A DNA stretch of 64,000 bases, taken from contig NZ_JANSKA010000002.1 in the NCBI RefSeq assembly GCF_024741235.1, positions 62,001 through 126,000 of the forward strand, given 5' to 3'. The stretch's first letter is position 1. Every line of letters begins with the position of its first letter. A program made the position numbers and the translations under genes. Below, piece by piece: positions 16,627 through 26,527 of the stretch. Source of the DNA: Tractidigestivibacter montrealensis. Lineage in GTDB: Bacteria; Actinomycetota; Coriobacteriia; Coriobacteriales; Atopobiaceae. The notes below the pieces were generated by a model, which was not told where the DNA came from, ran no database searches, and saw only the letters and a program-made list of their open reading frames with translations.

Positions 16627-17328
16627 ATGGCATTTGTTGAGTTCAGGGACGTCTGTAAGACCTACCACATGGGTAGCGTCGAAGTTCATGCGGTCGCTGG
16701 CATGTCCTTCGACATCGAGGAAGGCGAGCTCTGCGTGATTGTGGGGCCGTCCGGCGCCGGCAAGACCACTGTCCTCAACATGCTTGGCGGTATGGACTCC
16801 TGCACCTCGGGGTCCATCCGGCTCGCGGGCCGCGAGGTCTCGGGGCTCTCGGAGCACGACCTCACGCTCTACCGTCGCCACGACATTGGCTTTGTGTTCC
16901 AGTTCTACAACTTGGTACAGAACCTTACCGCACTCGAGAACGTCGAGCTCGCAAGCCAGATCTGCACGAACCCGCTCCCGGCAGCCGAGGTGCTTGACGA
17001 GGTTGGCCTCGCCGAGCGCAAGGACATGTTTCCGGCGCAGCTCTCCGGCGGTGAGCAGCAGCGCGTTGCCATTGCTCGTGCGCTTGCCAAGAACCCCAAG
17101 CTTCTGCTCTGCGACGAGCCCACGGGTGCCCTGGACTACGTGACGGGCAAGCAGATCCTGGGACTTCTCCAGCGCACCTGCCGCGAGCGCGGCCGCACCG
17201 TGGCAATTGTGACCCATAACTCGGCCTTCACCCAGATAGCCGACCGTGTGATTCACGTGCGGGAGGGCCGTGCCGAGCGCATCGAGACAAACGAGCACCC
17301 GCTCGATGCGGCAGAGGTCGAGTGGTAG
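16627..17328 (+). CDS. ABC transporter ATP-binding protein (LolD/MacB/SalX type)
   Basis: 233 residues from the ATG at 16627, where homology to the family begins ('[22 protein letters not shown]'). The ATG at 16594, which overlaps the upstream stop as TGATG, would add 11 residues and cannot be excluded. Walker A 'GPSGAGKTT', Q-loop '[12 protein letters not shown]', signature 'LSGGEQQR', Walker B '[12 protein letters not shown]' and the switch His in 'VTHN' are all intact. It powers the large FtsX-type permease that overlaps its 3' end by 7 nt. MacB-type pairs act in export, antimicrobial-peptide resistance or envelope mechanotransmission rather than import. Confidence 0.92.
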   Translation: MAFVEFRDVCKTYHMGSVEVHAVAGMSFDIEEGELCVIVGPSGAGKTTVLNMLGGMDSCTSGSIRLAGREVSGLSEHDLTLYRRHDIGFVFQFYNLVQNLTALENVELASQICTNPLPAAEVLDEVGLAERKDMFPAQLSGGEQQRVAIARALAKNPKLLLCDEPTGALDYVTGKQILGLLQRTCRERGRTVAIVTHNSAFTQIADRVIHVREGRAERIETNEHPLDAAEVEW

Positions 17329-20300
17329 GGGTGGCAGCCTCGCCGTTCACAAGGAGCGTGTGGAGGAGCATCCGCGGCTCGATGGGACGCTTCCTCGCCA
17401 TTACGGGCATCGTGGCCCTGGGCTGCGGATTCTTGGCCGGCCTGCAGATGTCCGGGCGAGACATGCGCCTCGCCGCAGATCGCTGGTTTGACGGCTGTAA
17501 CCTGTATGACCTGCGGCTGGTTTCCACGAAGGGCTTCTCTGAGAAGGACGTGGAGCGCGTCTCGTCTACCGAGGGCGTCACGGCGGTTATGCCATCGAGT
17601 TCCACCGACGTGATGGCGCGCGTTGGCAACGAGCAGATGGCCGTGCGCATCGCGTCGCTCGACGTTGACGCGGCGCAAGCGGCGACAAGCACGTCTGACG
17701 AAGCGGTCGAGTCCTCGGACGATTCCTACCTCAACCGCGTGCGTCTTACGGCGGGGCGCTGGCCACAGTCTTCCGACGAGTGCCTGCTCGATGGTGATGC
17801 CGCCACGCCCGGCCTTGAGGTGGGCGACACGGTCGAGGTCCTCTACGGCGCGGATGACCTCGACGGCACGCTCTTGGTGCGCGCCTTCACGGTGGTGGGG
17901 CTCATGAGCTCGCCGAGCTACCCCTACACGGGCACCTTTGGCACTACGACGCTTGGTGACGGATCAATCAAGCAGGTAGCCTATGTCCTGCCCTCTGCCT
18001 TCTCGGACGACTACCCGTGGACCATGCTCTACCTGAGCGTCAACGGTGCAGGCGCAGCCGTTGGCGGAAGCTCGTCTTACGAGAAAGCCCTCTCGCCCAC
18101 GAAGGAGGCCCTCTCCGCGCGCCTGGACGAGCTGGCCCAGGCACGTCTCGATGACCTGCGCCAGGATGCCCAGGCCAAGGTGGACGACGCGCAGGCCCAG
18201 CTCGACCAGGAGCGCGCGGACGCAGAGTCGCAGCTGGCGGATGCAAAGTCGCAGCTGGATGACGCGGCACAGCAGATAGCCTCGGGCGAGGATGAGGTTG
18301 CCTCCGGCAGGGCGCAGCTCGAGGATGGCAGGGCACAGCTCGAGCAGAAGCGCGCCGAGGCCGCCTCGCAGCTGCAGGCAGCGCAGGATCAGATCGACGC
18401 CAACCAGGCAACGCTTGACCAGCGGTGCCAGGAACTCGGGGCGAGCACGTCCGCCCTGCTCGCGCAAACCGGCGCGTCTTCGCTCGACGAGGCGGCCTCC
18501 GCACTTTCTGCCCAGAAGGAGCAGGCCAGCGCCGGAGTCGATGCCCTCGAACAGCAGATTTCTTCCTTGGAGGCGCTGGGTGACGCTGCAGACCCGGTAA
18601 CGCTCCAAACCCTGCGCGGGCAGCTTGCCGCGGCGCAGGCTTCGCTCGACCAAGTGAACCAGGCACTTGCGGGGGTGGACCAGCTCTCCTCCGCACAGTC
18701 GCAGCTTGCGGACGCCCAGGCCCAGCTTGACGCCGCCAAGGCCCAGCTCGAACAGCAGCGCGCGAGCGCTGAGGCCGAGCTTGCGGACGCCCAGGCAACG
18801 CTCGACCAGAGCGAGGCCCAGCTCGCCCAGGCCGAGGGCCAGCTGACGGACGCCAGGGCAAGCTACGAGGACGGCCTTGCCAGCTACCAGGAGCAGGAGG
18901 CAAGCGCCCAATCGCAGCTCGATGACGCACAGGCAAAGATCGACGATGCCCAGACCCAGGTGGATTCTCTCGAGAAGCCCGAGGTCTACCTGCTCGACCG
19001 CACGCAGGACGAGGGCGTCGAGACCTACATGCAAGACACGTGCCGCATGGACGGCATCGCAAACGTCTTCCCGGTCTTCTTCTTTCTCGTGGCCGCGCTT
19101 GTCGCACTTACCACCATGACCCGCATGGTCGAGGATGACCGCGTCCTTATCGGCACGCTCAAGGCCCTGGGCTACTCCAAGGGCCGGATTGCCTCGCGCT
19201 ACCTTGCCTATGCAGCCATCGCCAGCGTGGGTGGTGCGATTCTGGGCATCGCCGTGCTTTCGCAGGCGCTCCCAGCCATCATCATGGCCTCCTACGGCGT
19301 CATCTACGCCGTGCCCGCCATGGCGTGGCCCCTTCCCGTTGATCCCCGGGTGGCGCTTGTGTCAGGTGGCGTTGGCGTTGGCGTGACGCTTGTTGCCACC
19401 TGGGGTGCCGTGGTCTCGAGCCTGCGCGAGACGCCCGCCCAGCTCATGCTTCCGCTGGCGCCCAAGCCGGGAAAGCGAATTCTTCTCGAACGCATCCGTC
19501 CGCTCTGGAACAGGCTCTCGTTCTCGTGGAAGGTCACTTGCCGCAACATGTTCCGCTACAAGCGCCGCCTTGCCATGACGGTGGCAGGGGTGGCGGGCTG
19601 CACGGCGCTGCTTCTGGTGGGCTTTGGCCTCCACGACGCCATCTGGGACATTATCGACTGCCAGTACGGGCCCATCGTTCACTACGACACCACCGTGGGT
19701 ATCAAGGACGGCGCGACCGATGAGGACATGACTGCCGTGGAGGATATCCTTGCCTCGACTGGCCAGGTGACGCGCGAGGACCGCGTGCAGGAGGTCACCA
19801 TGCACGCGGCCGCCAGCGGCGACGCCACAGACACGCTGCGTGTGAGCGTGGTTGTGCCCCAGAACGCGTCGACCTTTGAGGGCGCAGTGACGCTGCGGAG
19901 CCGCACCGCGCACGAAGAGATTCCCTTTGACGGAGACTCCCTTGTCATTACCGAGAAGCTCGCAACCCGCCTGGGCATTAGCGTTGGCGACTCCGTGGTG
20001 CTCCGTGACGTGGACGAGGTGGGCAACGCCACTGGTGAGGGACACGCTCTCACAGTGACTGGCATCTGCGAGAACTACGTGGGGAACTACGTCTACGTGG
20101 GACGCAACGCCTGGGCCAAGGTGGACGCGAGCGAGCCGTCCTTCTCGACCGTCCTGGTGGCAACCACACTTGACGCGGACGGCCGCACCGCGCTTTCCGA
20201 GGCGCTCCACAACGAGGGCGCCGTATCGACCGTGGCCTTCTCCTCCGAGACGATTGAGCTCTACCGGTCAATGCTCTCGGTGGTGGATGCGGTTGTCATC

Positions 20301-20684
20301 GTGCTGGTGGTCTCGGCTGCGGCACTTGCCTTCATCGTGCTCTACAACCTCACGAACATCAACGTGTCCGAGCGCGTGCGCGAGATTGCAAGCCTGCGCG
20401 TGCTTGGCTTCACGCGCCGAGAGGTGCACGCCTATATCTTCCGCGAGATAGCCATCACCGCTGCCATTGGTGACGCGGTGGGCCTGCTTCTGGGGACGTG
20501 GCTCGAGAACTTTGTGGTTACCACTGCCGAGGTCGACTACGTGATGTTTGGGCGCACCATCCACGCGGCGAGCTACGGCTTTGCGTTTGCCCTCACGATG
20601 GGATTCACGCTGCTTGTGATGCTCGCTATGCGGCGCCACCTCGACGCCGTTGACATGGTGGAGAGTCTGAAGAGCGTGGATTAG
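17322..20684 (+). CDS. Large FtsX-family ABC permease with periplasmic coiled coil
   Basis: 1120 residues from a GTG with AGAGG upstream, overlapping the ATPase gene; a GTG at 17331 is an alternative start. One N-terminal membrane segment (about 22-42) is followed by a MacB-like extracytoplasmic domain. A long alanine/glutamine/aspartate-rich heptad coiled coil spans about residues 267-553, with repeated 'AQLD' and 'ADAQA' units. The first FtsX domain (about 578-715) contains 'RVLIGTLKALGYSKGRI'; the second begins with a membrane segment near 750 and ends with three more (about 985-1110) and 'REIASLRVLGFTRREV'. Two FtsX units in one chain mean it can pair alone with the ATPase. The coiled coil could reach through the cell wall or bind a partner. 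Confidence 0.9.
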   Translation: MVGVAASPFTRSVWRSIRGSMGRFLAITGIVALGCGFLAGLQMSGRDMRLAADRWFDGCNLYDLRLVSTKGFSEKDVERVSSTEGVTAVMPSSSTDVMARVGNEQMAVRIASLDVDAAQAATSTSDEAVESSDDSYLNRVRLTAGRWPQSSDECLLDGDAATPGLEVGDTVEVLYGADDLDGTLLVRAFTVVGLMSSPSYPYTGTFGTTTLGDGSIKQVAYVLPSAFSDDYPWTMLYLSVNGAGAAVGGSSSYEKALSPTKEALSARLDELAQARLDDLRQDAQAKVDDAQAQLDQERADAESQLADAKSQLDDAAQQIASGEDEVASGRAQLEDGRAQLEQKRAEAASQLQAAQDQIDANQATLDQRCQELGASTSALLAQTGASSLDEAASALSAQKEQASAGVDALEQQISSLEALGDAADPVTLQTLRGQLAAAQASLDQVNQALAGVDQLSSAQSQLADAQAQLDAAKAQLEQQRASAEAELADAQATLDQSEAQLAQAEGQLTDARASYEDGLASYQEQEASAQSQLDDAQAKIDDAQTQVDSLEKPEVYLLDRTQDEGVETYMQDTCRMDGIANVFPVFFFLVAALVALTTMTRMVEDDRVLIGTLKALGYSKGRIASRYLAYAAIASVGGAILGIAVLSQALPAIIMASYGVIYAVPAMAWPLPVDPRVALVSGGVGVGVTLVATWGAVVSSLRETPAQLMLPLAPKPGKRILLERIRPLWNRLSFSWKVTCRNMFRYKRRLAMTVAGVAGCTALLLVGFGLHDAIWDIIDCQYGPIVHYDTTVGIKDGATDEDMTAVEDILASTGQVTREDRVQEVTMHAAASGDATDTLRVSVVVPQNASTFEGAVTLRSRTAHEEIPFDGDSLVITEKLATRLGISVGDSVVLRDVDEVGNATGEGHALTVTGICENYVGNYVYVGRNAWAKVDASEPSFSTVLVATTLDADGRTALSEALHNEGAVSTVAFSSETIELYRSMLSVVDAVVIVLVVSAAALAFIVLYNLTNINVSERVREIASLRVLGFTRREVHAYIFREIAITAAIGDAVGLLLGTWLENFVVTTAEVDYVMFGRTIHAASYGFAFALTMGFTLLVMLAMRRHLDAVDMVESLKSVD

Positions 20685-20739
20685 GCTGGTATCATGGCTC
20701 AAGAACATTCCTGCAGGTATGTAGTCCTTTGGAGGGACA

Positions 20740-23700
20740 ATGCCCAGAATCTCCGCGATCGTTCCGGCCTACAACGTGGCCGCCTACCTCGAGCGCTGCC
20801 TTGAGAGCCTCAAGGCCCAGCAGCTCGAGGACTGGGAGGCAATCGTCGTGGATGACTGCTCCACGGATGCCTCGGGGGCCATCGCCGACTCCTTTGCAAA
20901 GGCGGATTCCCGCTTCCGTGTGATTCATCACAGCGAGAACCGCGGTCTCCACCTCGCGCGTAAGACGGGCGTCGAGGCAGCGACGGGGGAGTGGTCATTC
21001 CTTCTCGACGGCGATGACGAGCTGGCACCCGAGTTCCTCTCAGAACTTGACCATGCTACCAACGCCACTGACGCCGACGTTTTCCACGTTGGCATCACTG
21101 TGGTGGGCGAGAACGGCGTCACGGACGATGCCGCCCGCTCGTTTGCGGCCTTTGTCAACCGTCCTAGCGGCGTGGCCGAGGGCGCGGATATCCTGCTCGA
21201 CATCTTCGACGAGTCGCATGGCCAGCTTGTCGACTGGCGCGCCACGCAGCGCCTCTACAGGACGGACCTCCTGAAGCGCGCGTTTTCTGCCATGACCAGC
21301 GAGCGCCTCGAGCGCGCGGAGGACGGCTATGAGGTCTTTGTTGTCTCTGACATGGCGCGTCGCTCTGTGGGGCTTGAGCAGTGCAAGGGCTACATCTACC
21401 ACTACGGCGTGGGCGTCACGGGCGCAAGCGGCATCTCTGCCGCGCGCTTTGGCGACTTCTGCCGGCAGTTTGGCGCCTGCATCGACGCAACGGCAGACTA
21501 CGCCGTACGCGAGTCGCGACCCGAGCTCGCCACGTCTCTCATCGGCATGCGCCACAAAATGCTTGAGCTTCTCGCCAACGACCTACTTGACCGCGTGTCC
21601 ATGTCCGAGTGGGACCAGGCAGCAGCCCATCTTGCGGACGAGTTTGGCCCCGCGGCTGCCGCACGCGAGCTCTGGCGCTTTGTGCGCGATCGCGCCTATC
21701 ACTTTGTGAGCGCCTGCGAGCTCCCGCCGGCGGACGATTCTCTCAACCAGCTCGTGCCCATAGCCGAGCGTGTTGACGCCACCGTCGACCCAAAAGCTAC
21801 CGACCCTGCAGACTTCTCCCGTGTCCGCTTCATGCGTTCGAGGGCAAAGACGCACCTTGCCCAGCTTGAGCAGATCAAGCACGTTGCCGGCTTTGACTCG
21901 CTGGACATCCGCATCCTCGTGACAACGCACAAGGACGTCGTGGTGCCCAAGAGCGACATGCTCCAGCCCATCCAGGTTGGCCCTGGCAACAGGAACAATC
22001 GCTTCTGCTGGGCGCTCCACGACGACGAGGGCGAGAATATCTCGGACAAGAACCCCATGTACTGCGAGCTCACCACGCAGTACTGGGCATGGAAGAACAC
22101 CACCTCTCCCTACATTGGCTTCTGCCACTACCGCCGCTACTTCAACTTCTCCTCAAACGTCTATGAGGAGAACCCCTACGGCGAGGTCATGGATGACTTC
22201 ATCGACGATGATGCCATCAGGCGTTACGGCCTGGACGACGCTACCATCCGCTCCTGCGTCGAGGGCTATGACCTCATCACCACTGGCTTCAAGCGCCTGA
22301 AGGACTTCCCCGGTGACTTCTCCACGCCGCGCGAGCACTATGCCGCCGCACCGGCGCTGCACGCCGAGGACCTCGCCCGCTGCGTGGCGATCGTACGCCG
22401 GCTCTTCCCGGACTACGCGCAGGACTTCGAGGCGTTTCTCTCGGGTGACCGCTCGTGCTTCTGCAACATGTACATCATGCGCAGGGAGATCTTCTCGTCC
22501 TACTGCGACTTCCTCTTCCCCGTGCTGGAGGAGTTCGTGCGCGAGACGGACATGTCCACCTACAGCCGCGAGGCGGTGCGCACGCCGGGACACCTGGCCG
22601 AGCGCCTCTTCAACGTGTGGTACCTGCACGCCATGCGCACCGGCGATGGTGCGGGCTGGAAGACCAAGCAGCTGCAGTGCGTCCACTTCGAGAACCCCGA
22701 GCCCGCGCCCACCTTCACCCCGCTCTTCCTTGACCGCGAGCCTGCCGAGGCGCCAAAGGTCGTCCCTGTGGTCTTTGCCTCCGATGACGCCTATGCGCCT
22801 GTGCTTACGGTGGCCATCGACTCCATGCTCAAGAACGGTGACCCCAGGCGCTTCTACGATGTGGTGGTGCTCACGAGCAACATCTCTGGGGACCACCAGG
22901 CAACCATGCGTGCCCACCTGGGGCGTCATGCCAACGCCCGCATTACCTTCTTTGACGTGTGGCGCATGGTCAAGGGCTATGACCTCGACACCAACAACGA
23001 GCACATCTCGATCGAGACCTACTACCGCTTCCTCGTGCAGGATGTCCTCTCGGCCTACAACAAGGTGCTCTACCTCGATTCCGACCTCGTCGTAGAGGGA
23101 GACGTAGCAGAGCTCTTCGACACCGAGCTTGGGGACAACCTTGTTGCCGCCACGCGTGACGTGGACTACCTCGCCAACCTCAACCTCCCCGATGGCGACC
23201 GCCTTCGCTACACCCGCGGTGTCCTCAAGTTGAAGGACCCCTACGACTACTTCCAGGCGGGCGTGCTGGTCCTCAACACCAAGGCCATGCGTGCTCTCCA
23301 CACGGTGCCGGAGTGGCTCAAGGTGTCCCAGCGCACTGACTTCATCTACAACGATCAGGACATCCTGAACTCCGAGTGCGAGGGGAGGGTCACCTACCTC
23401 GATGCCTCGTGGAACGTTACGAATGACATCTTCCATAGGGCGACCAAGCTCTATCCCAACGCTCCCGCCGCAGTGTACGACGCGTACCTCGCGTCGCGCC
23501 GCAACCCCAAGATTGTGCACTTTGCCGGCGCGGCAAAGCCCTGGACCCACGGGTGGATCGACCTCTCTGAGCACTTCTGGAGCCACGCGCGCGAGACGCC
23601 CTTCTACGAGGCCATCCTTGTGGGGCTTAGCAAGCGCCAGGCCCAGGCGAACGGTGGTGGTACCCCTGGCAACATTGCAGGCCACGAGCGCGCGGTGAGC

Positions 23701-23805
23701 GAGAAGAGCCCGCTTCGCCAGGTGATTGACCCCATCGCGCCCATTGGCAGCGCCCGTCGCGAGGTACTGAAGTCGATTGGTCGCGGTATCCGCGGACGCA
23801 AGTAG
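20740..23805 (+). CDS. Triple-domain glycosyltransferase: GT2 + DUF4422 + GT8
   Basis: 1021 residues, no membrane segment. Residues 1-220 are a GT2 (GT-A) domain: 'ISAIVPAYNVAAYLERCLESLKAQ', 'AIVVDDCSTDAS' and 'SFLLDGDDELAPEF' with the DxD-type acidic pair. Residues about 385-650 match DUF4422 ('ILVTTHKD', 'WALHDDEGENISDKNPMYCELT', 'YIGFCHYRRYF'). Residues about 673-953 are a GT8 domain: 'VVFASDDAYAPVLTVAIDSML', DxD 'LYLDSDLVVEGD' near 776 and 'KIVHFAGAAKPW'. A GGAGGG precedes the ATG. It probably adds several sugars to a cell-surface polymer or lipid-linked glycan. No capsule cluster surrounds it, so its acceptor is unknown. Confidence 0.88.
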   Translation: MPRISAIVPAYNVAAYLERCLESLKAQQLEDWEAIVVDDCSTDASGAIADSFAKADSRFRVIHHSENRGLHLARKTGVEAATGEWSFLLDGDDELAPEFLSELDHATNATDADVFHVGITVVGENGVTDDAARSFAAFVNRPSGVAEGADILLDIFDESHGQLVDWRATQRLYRTDLLKRAFSAMTSERLERAEDGYEVFVVSDMARRSVGLEQCKGYIYHYGVGVTGASGISAARFGDFCRQFGACIDATADYAVRESRPELATSLIGMRHKMLELLANDLLDRVSMSEWDQAAAHLADEFGPAAAARELWRFVRDRAYHFVSACELPPADDSLNQLVPIAERVDATVDPKATDPADFSRVRFMRSRAKTHLAQLEQIKHVAGFDSLDIRILVTTHKDVVVPKSDMLQPIQVGPGNRNNRFCWALHDDEGENISDKNPMYCELTTQYWAWKNTTSPYIGFCHYRRYFNFSSNVYEENPYGEVMDDFIDDDAIRRYGLDDATIRSCVEGYDLITTGFKRLKDFPGDFSTPREHYAAAPALHAEDLARCVAIVRRLFPDYAQDFEAFLSGDRSCFCNMYIMRREIFSSYCDFLFPVLEEFVRETDMSTYSREAVRTPGHLAERLFNVWYLHAMRTGDGAGWKTKQLQCVHFENPEPAPTFTPLFLDREPAEAPKVVPVVFASDDAYAPVLTVAIDSMLKNGDPRRFYDVVVLTSNISGDHQATMRAHLGRHANARITFFDVWRMVKGYDLDTNNEHISIETYYRFLVQDVLSAYNKVLYLDSDLVVEGDVAELFDTELGDNLVAATRDVDYLANLNLPDGDRLRYTRGVLKLKDPYDYFQAGVLVLNTKAMRALHTVPEWLKVSQRTDFIYNDQDILNSECEGRVTYLDASWNVTNDIFHRATKLYPNAPAAVYDAYLASRRNPKIVHFAGAAKPWTHGWIDLSEHFWSHARETPFYEAILVGLSKRQAQANGGGTPGNIAGHERAVSEKSPLRQVIDPIAPIGSARREVLKSIGRGIRGRK

Positions 23806-23956
23806 GAGGTTTCGCAGATAGTGGGAACTCGTCGCCCGGGGCCCTGCTTGGGGTTTCGGGCGTATTCCCGATTGTGTCAGGGAGAAAAACAGATTGTCGC
23901 CTATGGCACATGACCCATGCCCTGTGCTATCCTGCACCCAATAAACAAAAGCAATC

Positions 23957-23985
23957 TTGCATATGGTATGCATTTTATGCATTGT
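23957..23985 (+). promoter_or_regulatory. Putative ArgR operator (ARG box) upstream of argC
   Basis: The stretch holds TTGCATATGG followed by TATGCATTTTATGCATTG, that is TATGCAT twice in tandem and ATGCAT-TTT-ATGCAT as a palindrome. It is in an unusually A/T-rich leader 19 nt before the argC start. Paired ATGCAT-like half-sites resemble ARG boxes bound by ArgR/AhrC, so arginine repression of argCJBD is likely. No argR gene is in the window. Confidence 0.6.
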
Positions 23986-24003
23986 TCTGGGGTGATTGAG
24001 GGA

Positions 24004-25080
24004 ATGGAGCGTATAAGGACCTGCGTCGTGGGGGCAACCGGATTCGCTGGAGTCGAGGTCTGCCGCATCGTTCTGGGGCATCCCGCCCTGGAGCTCACGA
24101 TGGCCACGGACCGCAAGGCCGCGGGTACCAGGCTTGCCGACGTGTACCCTGCCTTCGAGGGCGCCTGTGACCTGGTGCTCTCGCTTCCCGAGCCAGAAGC
24201 CATCGCCCAGAACGCAGACGTTGCCTTCCTCGCCGTGCCCCACACTGCCTCGCTTGCCATCACGCCCCAGCTGCTTTCGCTGGGCGTCACTGTCATCGAC
24301 CTCTCTGCGGACTACCGCCTGCATGATGCGGCCGTCTACGAGCAGTGGTACGGCACCCCGCACACAAGCCCCGAGCTTCTCGGCCAGACGGTCTACGGCC
24401 TGCCCGAGCTCAACCGCAGCGGGCTTCTTGTGCTGGGGGAGCGCCACGAGAAGGGCGAGGCGGTCCTTGTCGCCGTGCCGGGCTGCTATCCCACGGCAAC
24501 GGCCCTCGCTGCCATCCCGGCGCTCGAGGCCGGCCTTGCCACGGGTGACCTCGTGATTTCCGACGCCATCTCGGGCGTCTCTGGCGCGGGCCGCTCCGCC
24601 AACGCGCGCACGCACTACTGCCACGCCAACGAGTCCGTAGAGGCGTATGGCGTTGCCCACCACCGCCACACGCCCGAGATAGAGCAGACGCTCACGCAGG
24701 TTGCCGGCCGCGAGATGAACGTTGTCTTCACGCCGCACCTGGCTCCGCTCACCCGCGGCCTTCTCGCCACGGTGTACATGACGGCAGCCGATGGCATCAC
24801 TGCAAACGATGTGCAGGACGCCTACGAGCGCCGCTATGCCGACGAGGCGCTTGTCTCCACGCTTCCTGCTGGCCACATGCCGCAGACCTCCTCGGTTGCG
24901 GCAACCGCCCGCGCCCAGGTTGGGGTTGCCCTTGATGACCGACGACGTAGGGTCATCATCGCGTCCTGCGCGATTGACAACCTCGGCAAGGGGGCCGCAG
25001 CCCAGGCCATGCAATGTGCGAACCTGGTTCTTGGCCTCCCAGAGACCCAGGGTATCGGAGTCACCGCCCCGCTCATCTAA
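24004..25080 (+). CDS. argC: N-acetyl-gamma-glutamyl-phosphate reductase
   Basis: 358 residues. 'RTCVVGATGFAGVEVCRIVLGHP' is the NADP-binding N-terminus, Cys161 in 'AVPGCYPTATALA' the acyl-thioester nucleophile, and 'AYGVAHHRHTPEIEQ' carries the conserved His region. It reduces N-acetylglutamyl 5-phosphate to the semialdehyde, the third step of arginine synthesis. The frame is open to 23917, but family N-termini begin at the ATG at 24004, behind a GAGGGA. It heads argC-argJ-argB-argD, all rightward, with an ArgR-like box in front. argF, argG and argH are not in the window. Confidence 0.95.
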   Translation: MERIRTCVVGATGFAGVEVCRIVLGHPALELTMATDRKAAGTRLADVYPAFEGACDLVLSLPEPEAIAQNADVAFLAVPHTASLAITPQLLSLGVTVIDLSADYRLHDAAVYEQWYGTPHTSPELLGQTVYGLPELNRSGLLVLGERHEKGEAVLVAVPGCYPTATALAAIPALEAGLATGDLVISDAISGVSGAGRSANARTHYCHANESVEAYGVAHHRHTPEIEQTLTQVAGREMNVVFTPHLAPLTRGLLATVYMTAADGITANDVQDAYERRYADEALVSTLPAGHMPQTSSVAATARAQVGVALDDRRRRVIIASCAIDNLGKGAAAQAMQCANLVLGLPETQGIGVTAPLI

Positions 25081-25173
25081 GTCCATAGCCGAGTTCGCCG
25101 ACTGGCGCAAGGGCTACCCGCACCGTCCGTCTTGGGCGCGCATGCGGCGCGTCCCCGTCCAGAAAGACCAACC

Positions 25174-26460
25174 ATGAGAAGCTGCAAGCCCCTAGTCATA
25201 CCCACACAGGACGACGCACCTCAGTCGTTTGGCTTTTCCCCCTGCGAGGGTGGTGTCTGCGCCGCTGTCGGAATGCGCGCCGCTGGCATTTCCGCTGGCT
25301 TTCGCAAGAATCCCCAGCGCAAGGACATGGCGCTCGTCGTAGCCGACAAGACCAGCGTCTGTGCGGCAACGTTCACGCAGAACCGCTTCTGCGCCGCGCC
25401 GGTACAGGTGAGCCGTGCGCGTGCCGCCTCTGGCCATGCGCGCGCCGTGGTGCTCAACTCCGGCAACGCAAACGCAGCTACAGGCGAGCCTGGCCTGCGG
25501 TGCGCCGAGAAGGCCTGCGCCCTTGTCGCCCAGGCGCTTAACTGCGACGAGCGGGATGTGCTGGTTGCCTCGACGGGCGTCATTGGCGTGCAGCTGCCCT
25601 TTGAGCCGTACGTGACGGGTGTGCCCGCGATTGTGGACGCGCTTGCGGCAACTCCCGCGGCCGCCCACGATGCTGCCTGTGCCGTTATGACCACGGACAC
25701 TCACTCCAAGGAGGCTGCCTTCGCAGGCCCTGCGCCTCAGGCGGACGGCAGTTCCGTCACGGTGCATGTGGGCGGGTTCGTGAAGGGCTCTGGCATGATC
25801 CAGCCCAACATGGCAACCATGCTCTGCGTGCTCTCGACCGACGCCCCGCTCACGCCAGAGGCCGCACACGCCGCGCTTCTCTCGGCCGTGCGTCAGACCT
25901 TCAACAAGGTGACCGTGGACTCCGACACCTCCACCAACGACACGTGCATCCTCTTTGCCACGGGCGCCGCCGGAGGAGAGGACATCGACGAGGCGTCGCC
26001 CGCCTTCCCGGCCGTGGCCGCGGCCATCAAGGGCGTCTGCACCAACCTTGCGCGCCAGATTGCCGCAGATGGCGAAGGGTCTACCAAGCTCGTCACGGTG
26101 GACGTGCTGGGGGCCGCCACGCAGGCGGACGCCGAGAAGGTTGCCTTTGCCATCGCAAACTCGCCGCTGGTCAAGACCGCTATCTTTGGCCACGACGCAA
26201 ACTGGGGCCGCGTCGCCGCGGCTGCCGGCAAGTGCGGGGTTCCGTTCTCACAGGAGGACGTGGACATCGACTTCATGGGCGTGCCCGTGCTGCGCGCGGG
26301 GCTTCCCGTCCCCATGGACGAGGAAGACATGCTTCGCCGCTTCGAGCAGCCCGAGATAGACATTGCCATCTCGCTGGGTGCGGGGGAGGCCCACTCGCGC
26401 GTGTGGACCTGCGACCTCACGCACGACTACGTCAAGATCAACGGGGAGTACCGCACCTAG
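25174..26460 (+). CDS. argJ: Bifunctional glutamate N-acetyltransferase/ornithine acetyltransferase
   Basis: 428 residues. The autocleavage site 'GMIQPNMATMLC' is intact, with Thr215 as the new N-terminal nucleophile of the beta chain. 'VDSDTSTNDTCILFATG', 'GHDANWGRVAAAAG' and the C-terminal 'YVKINGEYRT' are family signatures. It recycles the acetyl group from N-acetylornithine to glutamate and, if bifunctional, also uses acetyl-CoA, which makes the pathway cyclic. The ATG at 25174 matches family starts; the ribosome-binding site (AGAAAG) is weak. A 93-nt gap separates it from argC, and argB follows 67 nt downstream with a strong AGGAGG. Confidence 0.95.
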   Translation: MRSCKPLVIPTQDDAPQSFGFSPCEGGVCAAVGMRAAGISAGFRKNPQRKDMALVVADKTSVCAATFTQNRFCAAPVQVSRARAASGHARAVVLNSGNANAATGEPGLRCAEKACALVAQALNCDERDVLVASTGVIGVQLPFEPYVTGVPAIVDALAATPAAAHDAACAVMTTDTHSKEAAFAGPAPQADGSSVTVHVGGFVKGSGMIQPNMATMLCVLSTDAPLTPEAAHAALLSAVRQTFNKVTVDSDTSTNDTCILFATGAAGGEDIDEASPAFPAVAAAIKGVCTNLARQIAADGEGSTKLVTVDVLGAATQADAEKVAFAIANSPLVKTAIFGHDANWGRVAAAAGKCGVPFSQEDVDIDFMGVPVLRAGLPVPMDEEDMLRRFEQPEIDIAISLGAGEAHSRVWTCDLTHDYVKINGEYRT

Positions 26461-26527
26461 GGCGCCCTGTGCCCGGCCGCGCACGGTGCGGCCCCACGAC
26501 CAGACAACCCTAAGGCAGGAGGCACGC

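Noticed and set aside
23894-23933. A promoter TTGTCG...TATCCT before argC
   Set aside because: The spacing of about 28 nt between the boxes is too long for a sigma-70 promoter, and no better pair was found.
22153-25110. A 985-residue minus-strand open frame over the glycosyltransferase and argC
   Set aside because: It spans two well-supported plus-strand genes and the non-coding gap between them, and its composition is that of a reverse-frame artefact.
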